Assembly: GCA_964444685.1 (NCBI GenBank)
Contig: CAYUIG010000016.1
Coordinates: 1 to 64,000 of the forward strand
From: CAYUIG01 sp964444685
GTDB lineage: Bacteria; Gemmatimonadota; Gemmatimonadetes; Longimicrobiales; RSA9
Direction of reading: 5' to 3'
DNA length: 64,000 nt
Positions 56,927-64,000 of this stretch are shown piece by piece. The notes beneath the pieces are model-generated. The model had not been told where the DNA came from. It did not search any database and saw only the letters and a program-made list of their open reading frames with translations. Position numbers and translations under genes: made by a program. Numbering within the stretch: position 1 is the stretch's first letter; every line of letters starts with the position of its first letter.

Positions 56927-57754
56927 ATGAAGGGGTACACCACCGCCGACGTCGCTCGCCTGCTCGGGCTCGATCCACGGCGCATCCGCCGGCTCGCCCG
57001 CGGCGGCATCGTCCAGCCCGTTCGCGGGCCCCGCAACGAATACCGCTTCGACTTCCAGGACCTCGTCCTGCTGCGCGCTGCCGCCGGCCTCCTGCGCGCA
57101 CGTGTCCCGGGGCGACGCATCCTGTCCGCCCTCCGGTCGCTCCGCCGGCAGCTCCCGGACGGCTCGCTCTCCGGGCTGCGCATCAGTGCCGATGCAGACA
57201 CGATCGTCGTGCGCGACGCGTCCGGCGCATGGCACCCGCTCTCCGGCCAGCTCCTGCTCGACTTCCGCACCGACCACCTCGCCGGCACGGTCGAGCCCAT
57301 ACGCCCCGAGGCGGAGCGCCCGCGCCAGAAGCGCGATGCGCAGGCATGGTACGAGCTGGGCGTCGAGCTCGAAGCCGTCTCGCGCGACGAGGCGCGGCGC
57401 GCGTACGAACGCGCACTCGATGTCGAGCCGTCGCACGCCGACGCACTCGTGAATCTCGGCCGCATCATCCACGAGGATGGCGACCCGGCAGCCGCGGCTT
57501 CGCTCTACCGCCGCGCACTCGCCGGCGGACGTCACGCTACCGCCGCGTTCAATCTCGGCGTTGCGCTGGAAGATCTCGGCCGCGACCGCGACGCGATCGA
57601 CGCGTATCACGCGGCGCTCAGCGCGGACGAACGGTTCGCGGACGCGCACTTCAACCTGTCCCGCATCCACGAGCGCCTCGGCGACAGCCTCGCCGCGCTC
57701 CGTCATCTCCGCAGCTACCGGTCGCTCACGGGCGGCTCGCGCACCGCCCACTGA
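56927..57754 (+). CDS. MerR-type DNA-binding domain fused to TPR repeats
   Basis: A 275-residue protein. Residues 1-70 form a MerR-like winged helix (YTTADVARLLGLDPRRIRRL, VRGPRNEYRFDFQDLVLLR), and a middle part of about 80 residues is unassigned. From about 145, three to four TPR units follow (ARRAYERALDVEPSHADALV, NLGRIIHEDGDPAAAASLYR, AFNLGVALEDLGRDRDAI). It is probably a transcriptional regulator whose TPR region binds a protein partner. Target and signal are unknown. It lies after ku and overlaps the next membrane-protein gene by one base. Confidence 0.75.
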   Translation: MKGYTTADVARLLGLDPRRIRRLARGGIVQPVRGPRNEYRFDFQDLVLLRAAAGLLRARVPGRRILSALRSLRRQLPDGSLSGLRISADADTIVVRDASGAWHPLSGQLLLDFRTDHLAGTVEPIRPEAERPRQKRDAQAWYELGVELEAVSRDEARRAYERALDVEPSHADALVNLGRIIHEDGDPAAAASLYRRALAGGRHATAAFNLGVALEDLGRDRDAIDAYHAALSADERFADAHFNLSRIHERLGDSLAALRHLRSYRSLTGGSRTAH

Positions 57755-58107
57755 TGCCGGCGTGGCTCCTCCTCGCCTGGAGCGGCCTCGCCGCCGCGTT
57801 GGTGTCGGCATGCGTCCGCGCATTGCTGGCCTTTCCACGCGAGGGCTCCGCCTTCCGCCGGCTCGCCACCGCCACCGTGCTGGGACTGTTCGTGCTGCCG
57901 GTGGTGTACGGGTTCGCATTCGAGGCCATCGGGCGCGCGGACCTCGTGACCGGTGCGGCGCTCGGTCTGGTGCACGGCCTCATCGAGACAGCCGTCCGCT
58001 TCCGTTCCACGACCCCCGCCAACCGGCGACGAGCCATCGCGCACGGACTGCTCAGCGGGCTCTCGTACGGCGTCGTGATCGGCTTCCTCTACCTCGTGCC
58101 CGCTTGA
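57754..58107 (+). CDS. Small integral membrane protein
   Basis: A 117-residue hydrophobic protein with about four helices (1-25, 37-60, 62-80, 93-115). I recognise no family. ATG 57754 shares its first base with the MerR/TPR stop, so the two are translated together. It could be the membrane partner of that regulator, but nothing in the sequence proves it. argR follows after 32 nt. Confidence 0.6.
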   Translation: MPAWLLLAWSGLAAALVSACVRALLAFPREGSAFRRLATATVLGLFVLPVVYGFAFEAIGRADLVTGAALGLVHGLIETAVRFRSTTPANRRRAIAHGLLSGLSYGVVIGFLYLVPA

Positions 58108-58139
58108 CGCGCCGCACAACCGGCGGATAGCCTCGTCCC

Positions 58140-58595
58140 ATGGCCAAACGCGAGCGCCACGACGCCATACGCGAGATCGTCCAGTCCCATCGCGTCACCA
58201 GCCAGGAGCATCTGCGCGAACTCCTCGGCCGGCGCGGCGTGGACGTCGCACAGGCCACCCTCTCGCGCGACATCCGCGAGCTCCGCCTCATCAAGGTCCC
58301 CGACGCCGACGGCACCTCCCACTACACGCTCCCGCCCGAAGCATGGGAGCAGTCGCCGCCGCTTCAGCGACTCCTGCCCACGCTGTTCGTCGGCGCCGAA
58401 GGCACCGGCAACCTCCTCGTCGTGAAGACCCTGGCCGGCGGCGCCCAGGTACTGGCCGAAGCGCTCGACTGGGAGGAGTGGCCCGAGATCCTCGGGACGC
58501 TCGCCGGGGACGATACCATCCTCATCATCCTGCGGGACGCTCGGCGGCTTCGGAAGGTTACGGATCGGCTGTTCGACCTTGCCGGGGAGGCTTGA
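58140..58595 (+). CDS. argR: Arginine repressor ArgR
   Basis: A 151-residue hexameric regulator. The winged helix-turn-helix is at residues 1-70 (VTSQEHLRELLGRRGVDVAQ, ATLSRDIRELRLIKV). The C-terminal arginine-binding and trimerisation domain has GTGNLLVVKTLAGGAQ and GTLAGDDTILIILRD. It lies directly upstream of the argCBDAGH cluster and should bind the ARG boxes at the argC start when arginine is plentiful. Confidence 0.95.
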   Translation: MAKRERHDAIREIVQSHRVTSQEHLRELLGRRGVDVAQATLSRDIRELRLIKVPDADGTSHYTLPPEAWEQSPPLQRLLPTLFVGAEGTGNLLVVKTLAGGAQVLAEALDWEEWPEILGTLAGDDTILIILRDARRLRKVTDRLFDLAGEA

Positions 58596-58608
58596 ACTGA
58601 TTTGCTGC

Positions 58609-58735
58609 GGGTGGCGGCGGGAGGCGGACTGCGGGAGACGTCAAGCGGGAGGCATACTACGTCAACTGCGGAGGCTGCGGGTGAAGGCGGGACGGCGGGT
58701 GACTGCGGGAAAGGCGGGTACAGCGGGGCGCACGT
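58609..58735. repeat. GCGGGAGG-type G-rich direct repeats
   Basis: Repeated CTGCGGG and GCGGGAGGC words, including GACGGCGGGTGACTGCGGG. The same words occur in reverse orientation at about 59220-59345, so the two blocks flank the spacer as inverted repeats. No gene is supported in 58596-59401; 58740-58958 shows nothing I recognise. Confidence 0.6.
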
Positions 58736-58959
58736 CCGCCTGATCTCCTTGGTCTCGCCTTAGCCGATCCCCTCGATCTGGCGTCCAACGGCTCTCCTGC
58801 CTGCCCACGGTCCTTCCAGGCATTCGCGCTTCCACCGTGGCCGTTTTCTGTTCGGGCGGACCCGACGCTGACGTGACCACGCGTCGATCGTATTCAGGCG
58901 AGTGTGTGGAATCCTGCGCAAGCCGTAGGAATTTCGACTGGAATGCTCGATCGGCTCCG

Positions 58960-59138
58960 CTGTGAACCTTACCCCAACCGGCACGCGTCCTGAGACTGGT
59001 GCCGAACTGACCGCGCCTCCAGCGGTCAACCCAACCCCAGGATTTCCTTGGCAGCGGCTGGTGTCGGTCTCACCGCTCCAGCCGCAGCCAACCTTGCCCC
59101 ACGGGCCGCGAGGTGCGCCGTTGGGGTAAGGCTCACAG
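58960..59138. repeat. 179-bp element with 22-bp terminal inverted repeats
   Basis: CTGTGAACCTTACCCCAACC (58960-58979) faces its inverse, GCCGTTGGGGTAAGGCTCAC plus AG (59117-59138), with one substitution and one indel. Inside are two further stems: GACCGC/GCGGTC and GCGGCTGG/CCAGCCGC. Size and design resemble small non-autonomous elements or structured RNAs. No coding frame is trusted. Confidence 0.7.
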
Positions 59139-59157
59139 CAGGCGCCCGCCGGCATGC

Positions 59158-59345
59158 CCGCCGTTCCCATCTCGCTCCGCCCTCGCCCCCGCCCCCCCGG
59201 CAGTACCGCCGTCCCCCGAAGTCCCCGCCGTTCGAAGCACGCCTCCCGCCCTCCGCCTCCCGCCGTCACCCGCCGTCCCTCCCGCCGTTGACGCCGTTCG
59301 CCTCCCGAAGACCGAGCCTCCCGCAGCAAGACTCCCGCAGTAGGG
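59158..59345. repeat. C-rich repeats related to the 16.7-kb array
   Basis: 59158-59200 (CGTTCCCATCTCGCTCCGCC then CTCGCCCCCGCC) matches the 43-bp unit at 16732-16895. From about 59220, CCTCCCGCC and CCCGCAG words are inverse copies of the block at 58609-58735. This shows two dispersed repeat families in one spacer. Confidence 0.65.
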
Positions 59346-59365
59346 GCGGGGCCAGCCAGCCAGCC

Positions 59366-59395
59366 TTGACTGGAACATTCCGCCGTCCGCATATT
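59366..59395 (+). promoter_or_regulatory. Putative argC promoter
   Basis: A -35 TTGACT (59366-59371), an 18-nt spacer and a -10 CATATT (59390-59395). The expected start coincides with the argC ATG at 59402, and no Shine-Dalgarno is present, so the arg transcript may be leaderless. Confidence 0.6.
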
Positions 59396-59424
59396 TATTC
59401 AATGTCCATGAATACTATCCCGAC
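59386..59424 (+). promoter_or_regulatory. Tandem ARG boxes (ArgR operator)
   Basis: Compared with the enterobacterial consensus WNTGAATWWWWATTCANW, box 1 (59386-59403) matches 14 of 16 defined positions. Three bases later, box 2 (59407-59424) has a perfect left half, CATGAATA, and a weak right half. Two boxes 3 bp apart is the classic ArgR operator geometry. They cover the -10 and the start codon. argR is the neighbouring gene. Confidence 0.65.
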
Positions 59425-60370
59425 CGCCGTACTCGGTGCCTCCGGCTACACGGGTCAGGAGGCGATCCGGCTGATCGACAGCCACCCGGCGCTCAGCCTG
59501 GTGGCGGCGTCGTCGGAGAGCGAGGCCGGGCGGCCCGTGGGGCGGCAGCGGGTGAAGTCGCGACCGCTCGCGGAGATCGCGCTGACGGACGCGGAGGTGG
59601 TGCTGTGCTGCCTGCCGACGGGGGAGTCGGCGGAGTGGGCTCTGGCGGCGCGTGAGGCCGGGGCGCGGGTGATCGATCTGTCGGCGGACCTGCGCGGCGG
59701 CGAGCACGGCGCGATCTACGGCGTGCCGGAGCTGTGGCGGGAGTCGGTGCGCACGAGGGAGCTGGTGGCGAACCCGGGCTGCTACCCGACGGGGATCCTG
59801 CTCTCGATGGCGGCCCCGTTGACGGCCGGCATGGTGGACACGACGCGGGCGATCATGATCGACGCGGCGTCGGGTGTGACGGGAGCGGGTCGCAGTGCGC
59901 GGCGGGACATGCTGTTCGGCGAGGTGGCGGATGACTACCGGGCGTACGGCGTGGGCAACGCGCACCGGCATGTACCGGAGATCGCTGCGGGCCTCGCGCG
60001 CCTGAATGGCGGCGCGCCGGTGGAGTTCGTGTTCACACCGCATCTGCTGCCTGTGCGTCGCGGGATTCTGGAGACGATCTACCTGCCGGTGCAGCCGTGG
60101 GTGACGGCGGCCGACATTCGCGAAGCGGTCGCGCGCGCGTACGCGGAAGAGCCGTTCGTGGAAGTCGTCGAGGACGGGCTGCCGTCGCTGCGCGATGTGG
60201 TGGGCCGGAACCTCGTGTCGATCGGCTTTGCCGAAGTCGCGCACGTGAGCGCGCCGCTGGTGCTGTGCGTGGTGGCGTTCGACAACCTGCTCAAGGGTGC
60301 AGCGGGGCAGGCGGTGCAGAACGCGAATCTGATGCTGGGTCTTCCGGAGTGGGAGGGACTGCCGCGATGA
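59402..60370 (+). CDS. argC: N-acetyl-gamma-glutamyl-phosphate reductase
   Basis: A 322-residue enzyme, third step of arginine synthesis, reducing N-acetylglutamyl phosphate with NADPH. The Rossmann motif VLGASGYTGQEAIRLI, the active-site segment VANPGCYPTGILL (catalytic Cys) and HRHVPEI are conserved. ATG 59402 or 59408 are possible starts; both lie in the ARG-box region. It overlaps argB by 4 nt. Confidence 0.95.
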   Translation: MSMNTIPTAVLGASGYTGQEAIRLIDSHPALSLVAASSESEAGRPVGRQRVKSRPLAEIALTDAEVVLCCLPTGESAEWALAAREAGARVIDLSADLRGGEHGAIYGVPELWRESVRTRELVANPGCYPTGILLSMAAPLTAGMVDTTRAIMIDAASGVTGAGRSARRDMLFGEVADDYRAYGVGNAHRHVPEIAAGLARLNGGAPVEFVFTPHLLPVRRGILETIYLPVQPWVTAADIREAVARAYAEEPFVEVVEDGLPSLRDVVGRNLVSIGFAEVAHVSAPLVLCVVAFDNLLKGAAGQAVQNANLMLGLPEWEGLPR

Positions 60371-61119
60371 GCGTGGTAGTGAAGCTGGGCGGCTCGGCCA
60401 CATCGGACGCGGCGTTCCTGCGCGAGCTGGGTGCCACGATCGCCGCCTCGGGTCGTCGTGTGGTGGTCGTGCACGGCGGCGGTCCGGAGGTGTCGGCGCT
60501 GTCGTCGCAGCTGGGCGTGCCGGCGGAGTTCGCGAACGGCCGGCGCGTTACCCCGCCAGCGGCACTCGACGTCGCATCGCTCGTGTTGAGCGGGCGCGTG
60601 AACAAGCGCATCGTGCGCGCGCTGCGAAGCGGCGGTGCGGATGCGTTCGGTCTCTCGGGCGAGGATGGCGGGCTGATCGAGGCGCGCGTTGCGGCGAACG
60701 GCACACTCGGCTGCGTCGGTGAAGTGCAGGAGGTACGTGCCGAGCTGCTGTCGTGGATGGTCGGGCGCGGCCTGGTGCCCGTGGTGTCGCCGATCTCGGC
60801 GGGCCCTGACGGCGCGCTGAACGTGAATGCGGACGAGGTAGCGGCGGCGGTCGCCGTCGCACTGGGTGCATCGGAGCTGCTGTTCCTGACGGGTGTCGAG
60901 GGCGTGCTCACGGCGGAGGGTCGTGCGGCGCATCTGACGCGCGAGGAGTCGCAGAAACTGGTGGAGGATGGAACGGTGCGGGATGGGATGCGCGTGAAGG
61001 TGGAGGCGGCGCTGCGCGCGCTCGGTCAGGGCGTCGCATGTGTGCGCATCGGTGGCGCGGCGATGCTCGTGGACTCGGAAGCGGGGACGCGCGTGGGTGC
61101 GCTCGAGGTGGCGGCGTGA
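60367..61119 (+). CDS. argB: Acetylglutamate kinase
   Basis: A 250-residue amino-acid kinase phosphorylating N-acetylglutamate. VVKLGGSA and VVVHGGGPEVS bind ATP phosphates and substrate, NVNADEVAAAVA and FLTGVEGVL follow. It lacks the N-terminal helix of arginine-inhibited hexameric enzymes, so feedback inhibition by arginine is less likely. It overlaps argC and argD by 4 nt each. Confidence 0.94.
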   Translation: MSVVVKLGGSATSDAAFLRELGATIAASGRRVVVVHGGGPEVSALSSQLGVPAEFANGRRVTPPAALDVASLVLSGRVNKRIVRALRSGGADAFGLSGEDGGLIEARVAANGTLGCVGEVQEVRAELLSWMVGRGLVPVVSPISAGPDGALNVNADEVAAAVAVALGASELLFLTGVEGVLTAEGRAAHLTREESQKLVEDGTVRDGMRVKVEAALRALGQGVACVRIGGAAMLVDSEAGTRVGALEVAA

Positions 61120-61733
61120 GTGCGGCCCCTGTCGTGGCGACCGCGCAGGCGCGCGATGCGCTGCTCGGCGTCTACCGCCCGGCGGCGCCCGTGTTCGTCG
61201 CGGGCCGTGGTGCGCATCTGATCGACGAGAACGGCACCGAGTACCTGGACTTCACGGCCGGCATCGGTGTCACCGCACTCGGTCACGGCGATGCGGGCGT
61301 GATGGAAGCGATCGCGGCCGCGGCCGCCGCCGGCATCATCCACGCGTCGAATCTGTATCGCACCGTTCCCGGGCAGGAGCTGGCGCAGGAGCTGGTGTCG
61401 CGCTCGTTCGCGGATGCGGTGTTCTTCTGCAACTCGGGCGGAGAAGCGAACGAAGCGGCGATCAAGTTCGCGCGCCGCTGGGCGGGAGCACACGGTCCTG
61501 CGGGCAAGCGCGAGATCGTGGCGCTGAAGGGTTCGTTCCACGGCCGGCTGCACGGCTCGCTCGCATTGACGGACCGGCCCGCGTACCGCGAACCGTTCGA
61601 GCCGCTCATGCCGGCAGTGCGTTTCCTGGATCCGGATGCCCTCGAGGATGCAGCCAGCGTGATCGCGGCCGATCGTACGGCGGCGATCTTCGCGGAGCCG
61701 GTGCAGGGCGAGGGCGGTGTGAAGCCGCTGAGC
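61116..61733 (+). CDS. argD: Acetylornithine aminotransferase, 5' part (assembly gap)
   Basis: The first 206 residues of a class III PLP aminotransferase that converts N-acetylglutamate semialdehyde to N-acetylornithine. GTEYLDFTAGIGVTALGH, FFCNSGGEANEAAIKFARRW (PLP phosphate region) and KGSFHGRLHGSLALT are diagnostic. The gene runs into the N gap in the EPVQGEGGVKPLS segment. About half the enzyme, including the PLP lysine, lies in the gap. GTG 61116 overlaps argB. Confidence 0.92.
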
Positions 61734-61833
61734 NNNNNNNNNNNNNNNNNNNNNNNNNNNNNNNNNNNNNNNNNNNNNNNNNNNNNNNNNNNNNNNNNNN
61801 NNNNNNNNNNNNNNNNNNNNNNNNNNNNNNNNN
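61734..61833. other. Assembly gap (100 N)
   Basis: Exactly 100 N. It must hide about 190 residues of argD plus the start of argA, so the true length is probably above 600 bases; 100 is a placeholder. Confidence 0.95.
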
Positions 61834-62228
61834 GGCTGCTGCCGCGCACGAAGGACGAGATCCGCGCCGAGATCCGGCACTATGTCGTCGCCGTCGAGGA
61901 TGGCAACGTGGTCGGCTGCGCGATGCTGCGCGTGTACGACAACCGTCTCGCGGAGGTGTGTGCGCTCGCGGTGGCGTCGTCGCATCACGGGCGCGGCGTG
62001 GGCCGGCAGCTGGTCGAGCGGCTCGTGGCGCGCGCGGCGCGTCGTCGCATACCGCAGGTGCTGGCACTCACACTCGAGGACGGCTTCTTCGGTCGGCTCG
62101 GATTCGAGCGCGCACCGATCGGTGAGTTCCCGCAGAAGATCGCGCGCGACTGTGCCTCGTGTGCGCGCCGTTCCACGTGCATGGAGATCCCGGTGGTCCA
62201 CCGGACTCACGTTACCGCAAGGAGTTGA
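61834..62228 (+). CDS. argA: Short-type N-acetylglutamate synthase (GNAT), 5' end missing
   Basis: About 130 C-terminal residues of a GNAT acetyltransferase. VVAVEDGNVVGCAMLRVYDN, the acetyl-CoA loop VASSHHGRGVGRQLVERLV, and the Cys-rich tail DCASCARRSTCMEIPVV match the short, kinase-less ArgA that acetylates glutamate in some bacteria. The N-terminus is in the gap. Open reading across the N run is meaningless; this is a different protein from argD. Its place between argD and argG supports the role. Confidence 0.82.
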
Positions 62229-62230
62229 GG

Positions 62231-63472
62231 ATGCCGTTCACGGTGGTGCTCGCCTATTCGGGCGGACTGGACACGTCGATCATCGTGCCGTGGCTGCGCG
62301 AGACGTACGGCGCGGAAGTGGTCTGCGTGGCGGCGGACGTGGGTCAGGGCGAGGAGCTGACGGGTCTCGAGCGGCGCGCGCGGCAGCAGGGCGCGTCCGC
62401 GCTCATCGTCGAAGACCTGCGTGAAGCGTTCGTGCGCGAGGCGATCTTCCCGACGCTGCGTGCGGGTGCGGTGTACGCGCGCAAGTATCTCCTCGGCACC
62501 GCCATGGCGCGCCCGATCATCGCGCGCCGGCAGGCCGAGCTCGCGGTCCGCCTGGGTGCGGATGCGCTCGCGCACGGCTGCACGGGGAAGGGGAACGACC
62601 AGGTTCGTTTCGAGCTGTCGTACGCCGCGTTCGCGCCGGGGCTGCGCGTGATCGCGCCGTGGCGCGAGTGGGACATCCGCTCGCGCGAAGATGCCATCGC
62701 GTACGCGGAGTCCCGCCACCTCGACCTGACGGTGTCGAAGGAGAAGATCTTCTCGCGCGACCGCAACCTCTGGCACGTGTCGCACGAGGGTGGGCCGCTC
62801 GAGGATCCGGCGTACGAACCGGCGGCGGATCTCTTCCTGCTCACGCGTTCGCCGGAGGACGCGCCGGACCGGGCGCAGTACGTCGAGATCGGATTCGAGG
62901 ACGGCTACCCGGTGACGATCGACGGCGAGGCGCTGGGTCCGGTCGAGCTGATCAAGCGGCTGAACGAGATCGGCGGGCTGCACGGCGTCGGCCGCATCGA
63001 TCTCATCGAGGACCGTCTGGTCGGCATGAAGTCGCGCGGCGTGTACGAGACGCCGGGCGGCACGCTGCTGTTCACCGCGCATCGCGAGCTGGAGCAGCTC
63101 GTGCTCGACCGGCGCACGCAGTCGCTGAAGGATGATGTGGCGCAGCGCTACGCGGACCTCGTGTACGAGGGCCGGTGGTGGTCGCTCGAGCGCGAGGCGC
63201 TGGACGCGCTGGTGGACACGACGCAGAAGCGCGTAACGGGCAGCGTGCGTCTCAAACTGTACAAGGGCAACGTCACGATCGCGGGTCGCACGAGTCCGTT
63301 CTCGCTGTACGACGAGCGGCTCGCCTCGTTCGGCGAGGGTGACTACGACCACGCCGATGCGAAGGGCTTCATCCGCCTCTTCTCGATTCCGACGCGTGCG
63401 GAGGCGGGTGTCCGCCAGGCGCAGGAGCCGGCCGCGCAGCCGAAGCCCGCGCTCGCGGAGGTGGCGGTATGA
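62231..63472 (+). CDS. argG: Argininosuccinate synthase
   Basis: A 413-residue enzyme joining citrulline and aspartate with ATP. The PP-loop AYSGGLDTSIIVPWL is at the N-terminus; HGCTGKGNDQVRFE and the DRNLWHVSHEGG segment follow. AAGGAG at 62219-62224 precedes ATG 62231 by 6 nt, the best ribosome site in the cluster. It overlaps argH by 4 nt. Confidence 0.96.
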   Translation: MPFTVVLAYSGGLDTSIIVPWLRETYGAEVVCVAADVGQGEELTGLERRARQQGASALIVEDLREAFVREAIFPTLRAGAVYARKYLLGTAMARPIIARRQAELAVRLGADALAHGCTGKGNDQVRFELSYAAFAPGLRVIAPWREWDIRSREDAIAYAESRHLDLTVSKEKIFSRDRNLWHVSHEGGPLEDPAYEPAADLFLLTRSPEDAPDRAQYVEIGFEDGYPVTIDGEALGPVELIKRLNEIGGLHGVGRIDLIEDRLVGMKSRGVYETPGGTLLFTAHRELEQLVLDRRTQSLKDDVAQRYADLVYEGRWWSLEREALDALVDTTQKRVTGSVRLKLYKGNVTIAGRTSPFSLYDERLASFGEGDYDHADAKGFIRLFSIPTRAEAGVRQAQEPAAQPKPALAEVAV

Positions 63473-63842
63473 CGACGGTCGCAGGTGCAGCGCCGCTGTC
63501 GCAGGTGGCGCGGCAGGCGGGGCATGGCCTGTGGGGCGGCCGCTTCGAGGGCTCCCCTGCGGCGAGCCTCGACGAGCTGAACCGCAGCCTCCCCGTCGAC
63601 CGCCGGATCTGGCGCGAAGACGTCGAAGGCAGCCGTGCGTGGGTGCAGGCGCTGCTGCGCGTCGGCGTGCTCACGCGCACCGAAGCCGCCGCGCTCGATC
63701 GCGGCCTCGCGCGCGTTGGCGAGCGGCTTCAGGAGGGCGAGGCCGCCGACGCAAAGGACGAGGACATCCACACGCTCGTCGAGCGGCTGCTGTACGAAGA
63801 GGTGGGTGCGCTCGCCGGCAAGCTGCACACGGGCCGCTCGCG
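63469..63842 (+). CDS. argH: Argininosuccinate lyase, 5' part (assembly gap)
   Basis: 124 N-terminal residues, including LWGGRFEGSPAASLDELN and DEDIHTLVERLLYEEVG-type and GKLHTGRSR segments of the fumarase/ASL family. It cleaves argininosuccinate to arginine and fumarate. ATG 63469 overlaps the argG stop. The rest lies in the gap. Confidence 0.93.
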
Positions 63843-63942
63843 NNNNNNNNNNNNNNNNNNNNNNNNNNNNNNNNNNNNNNNNNNNNNNNNNNNNNNNNNN
63901 NNNNNNNNNNNNNNNNNNNNNNNNNNNNNNNNNNNNNNNNNN
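63843..63942. other. Assembly gap (100 N)
   Basis: Exactly 100 N inside argH. If the sequence after it is the ArgH C-terminus, about 900 bases are missing. Confidence 0.95.
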
Positions 63943-64000
63943 GCGTTCGAAGGGATCGACGCGCCGAACCCCGAATCCTCCGTCGAGGCCCGCGCGGCCA
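63943..64000 (+). CDS. argH: Probable argH C-terminal fragment
   Basis: 19 codons reading AFEGIDAPNPESSVEARAA to the window end. The SSVEARAA pattern resembles the Ser-Val-x-x-Arg segment shortly before the C-terminus of argininosuccinate lyases. Too short for certainty. Confidence 0.5.

Noticed and set aside
61116..62228. A single 370-residue argD-like protein reading across the N gap
   Set aside because: The frame match is accidental. The part before the gap is a PLP aminotransferase and the part after is a GNAT acetyltransferase.

Overview
This is 64 kb of a GC-rich, densely coding bacterial chromosome. I infer Gemmatimonadota or a close relative. The support is circumstantial: very high GC, TolB-propeller/amidohydrolase fusion proteins, a TonB-dependent receptor with a carboxypeptidase-regulatory N-terminus, BshA (bacillithiol), Ku/LigD end joining, and lipoproteins with Ala/Asp/Thr-rich linkers. 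Two runs of exactly 100 N (61734-61833 and 63843-63942) show that it is a draft scaffold, and both gaps must be longer than 100 bases because they cut through genes.

Layout. 1-1.7 kb: a tRNA 3' end, a DUF2238 membrane protein, a 62-bp hairpin repeat array fused onto a decayed ECF sigma gene, and its zf-HC2 partner. 1.7-4.4 kb (minus): an HhH lipoprotein and glgX. 4.6-13.4 kb: secD-secF, tatD, then a tightly overlapping run mutL-miaA-bshA-birA-coaX. 13.6-15.8 kb: a CIRCE-controlled groES-groEL operon facing a marR-type gene. 16.2-17 kb: a repeat-rich spacer. 17-22 kb: an exported TolB/amidohydrolase fusion and a sorbosone-dehydrogenase-like lipoprotein. 21.9-29.7 kb: translation genes thrS, infC-rpmI-rplT, pheS-pheT, then a coiled-coil protein and zapA. 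29.8-39.2 kb: rny, folD, xseA-xseB, ispA, dxs, nadK, recN. 39.2-45.5 kb: a TonB receptor diverging from a six-hairpin glycosidase-glgA pair. 45.9-48.1 kb: tRNA-Gly and tRNA-Cys, the latter carrying a 2-kb integrated element flanked by 37-bp direct repeats. 48.1-58.1 kb: exported adenosine deaminase, DUF3052, M16 peptidase, DUF72, ligD and ku, a MerR/TPR protein and a small membrane protein. 58.1-64 kb: argR, a repeat-rich spacer, then argC-argB-argD-argA-argG-argH.

How genes work together. secDF drives protein export. xseAB, recN, mutL, ku and ligD cover recombination, mismatch repair and end joining. dxs and ispA feed isoprenoid synthesis. glgX, glgA and the glycosidase point to alpha-glucan storage. 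The arg cluster makes arginine from glutamate through acetylated intermediates and is probably controlled by the adjacent ArgR through tandem ARG boxes at argC.

The most interesting signals are regulatory. The thrS leader encodes a 26-residue peptide with seven threonines, followed by a strong terminator, which looks like classic ribosome-mediated attenuation. The infC gene starts at ATA behind a perfect AGGAGG and directly after an attenuator-type terminator. Several intergenic elements with long inverted repeats (three of them about 178 bp) and two hairpin arrays, both with a period of about 62 bp, are not explained by any gene.
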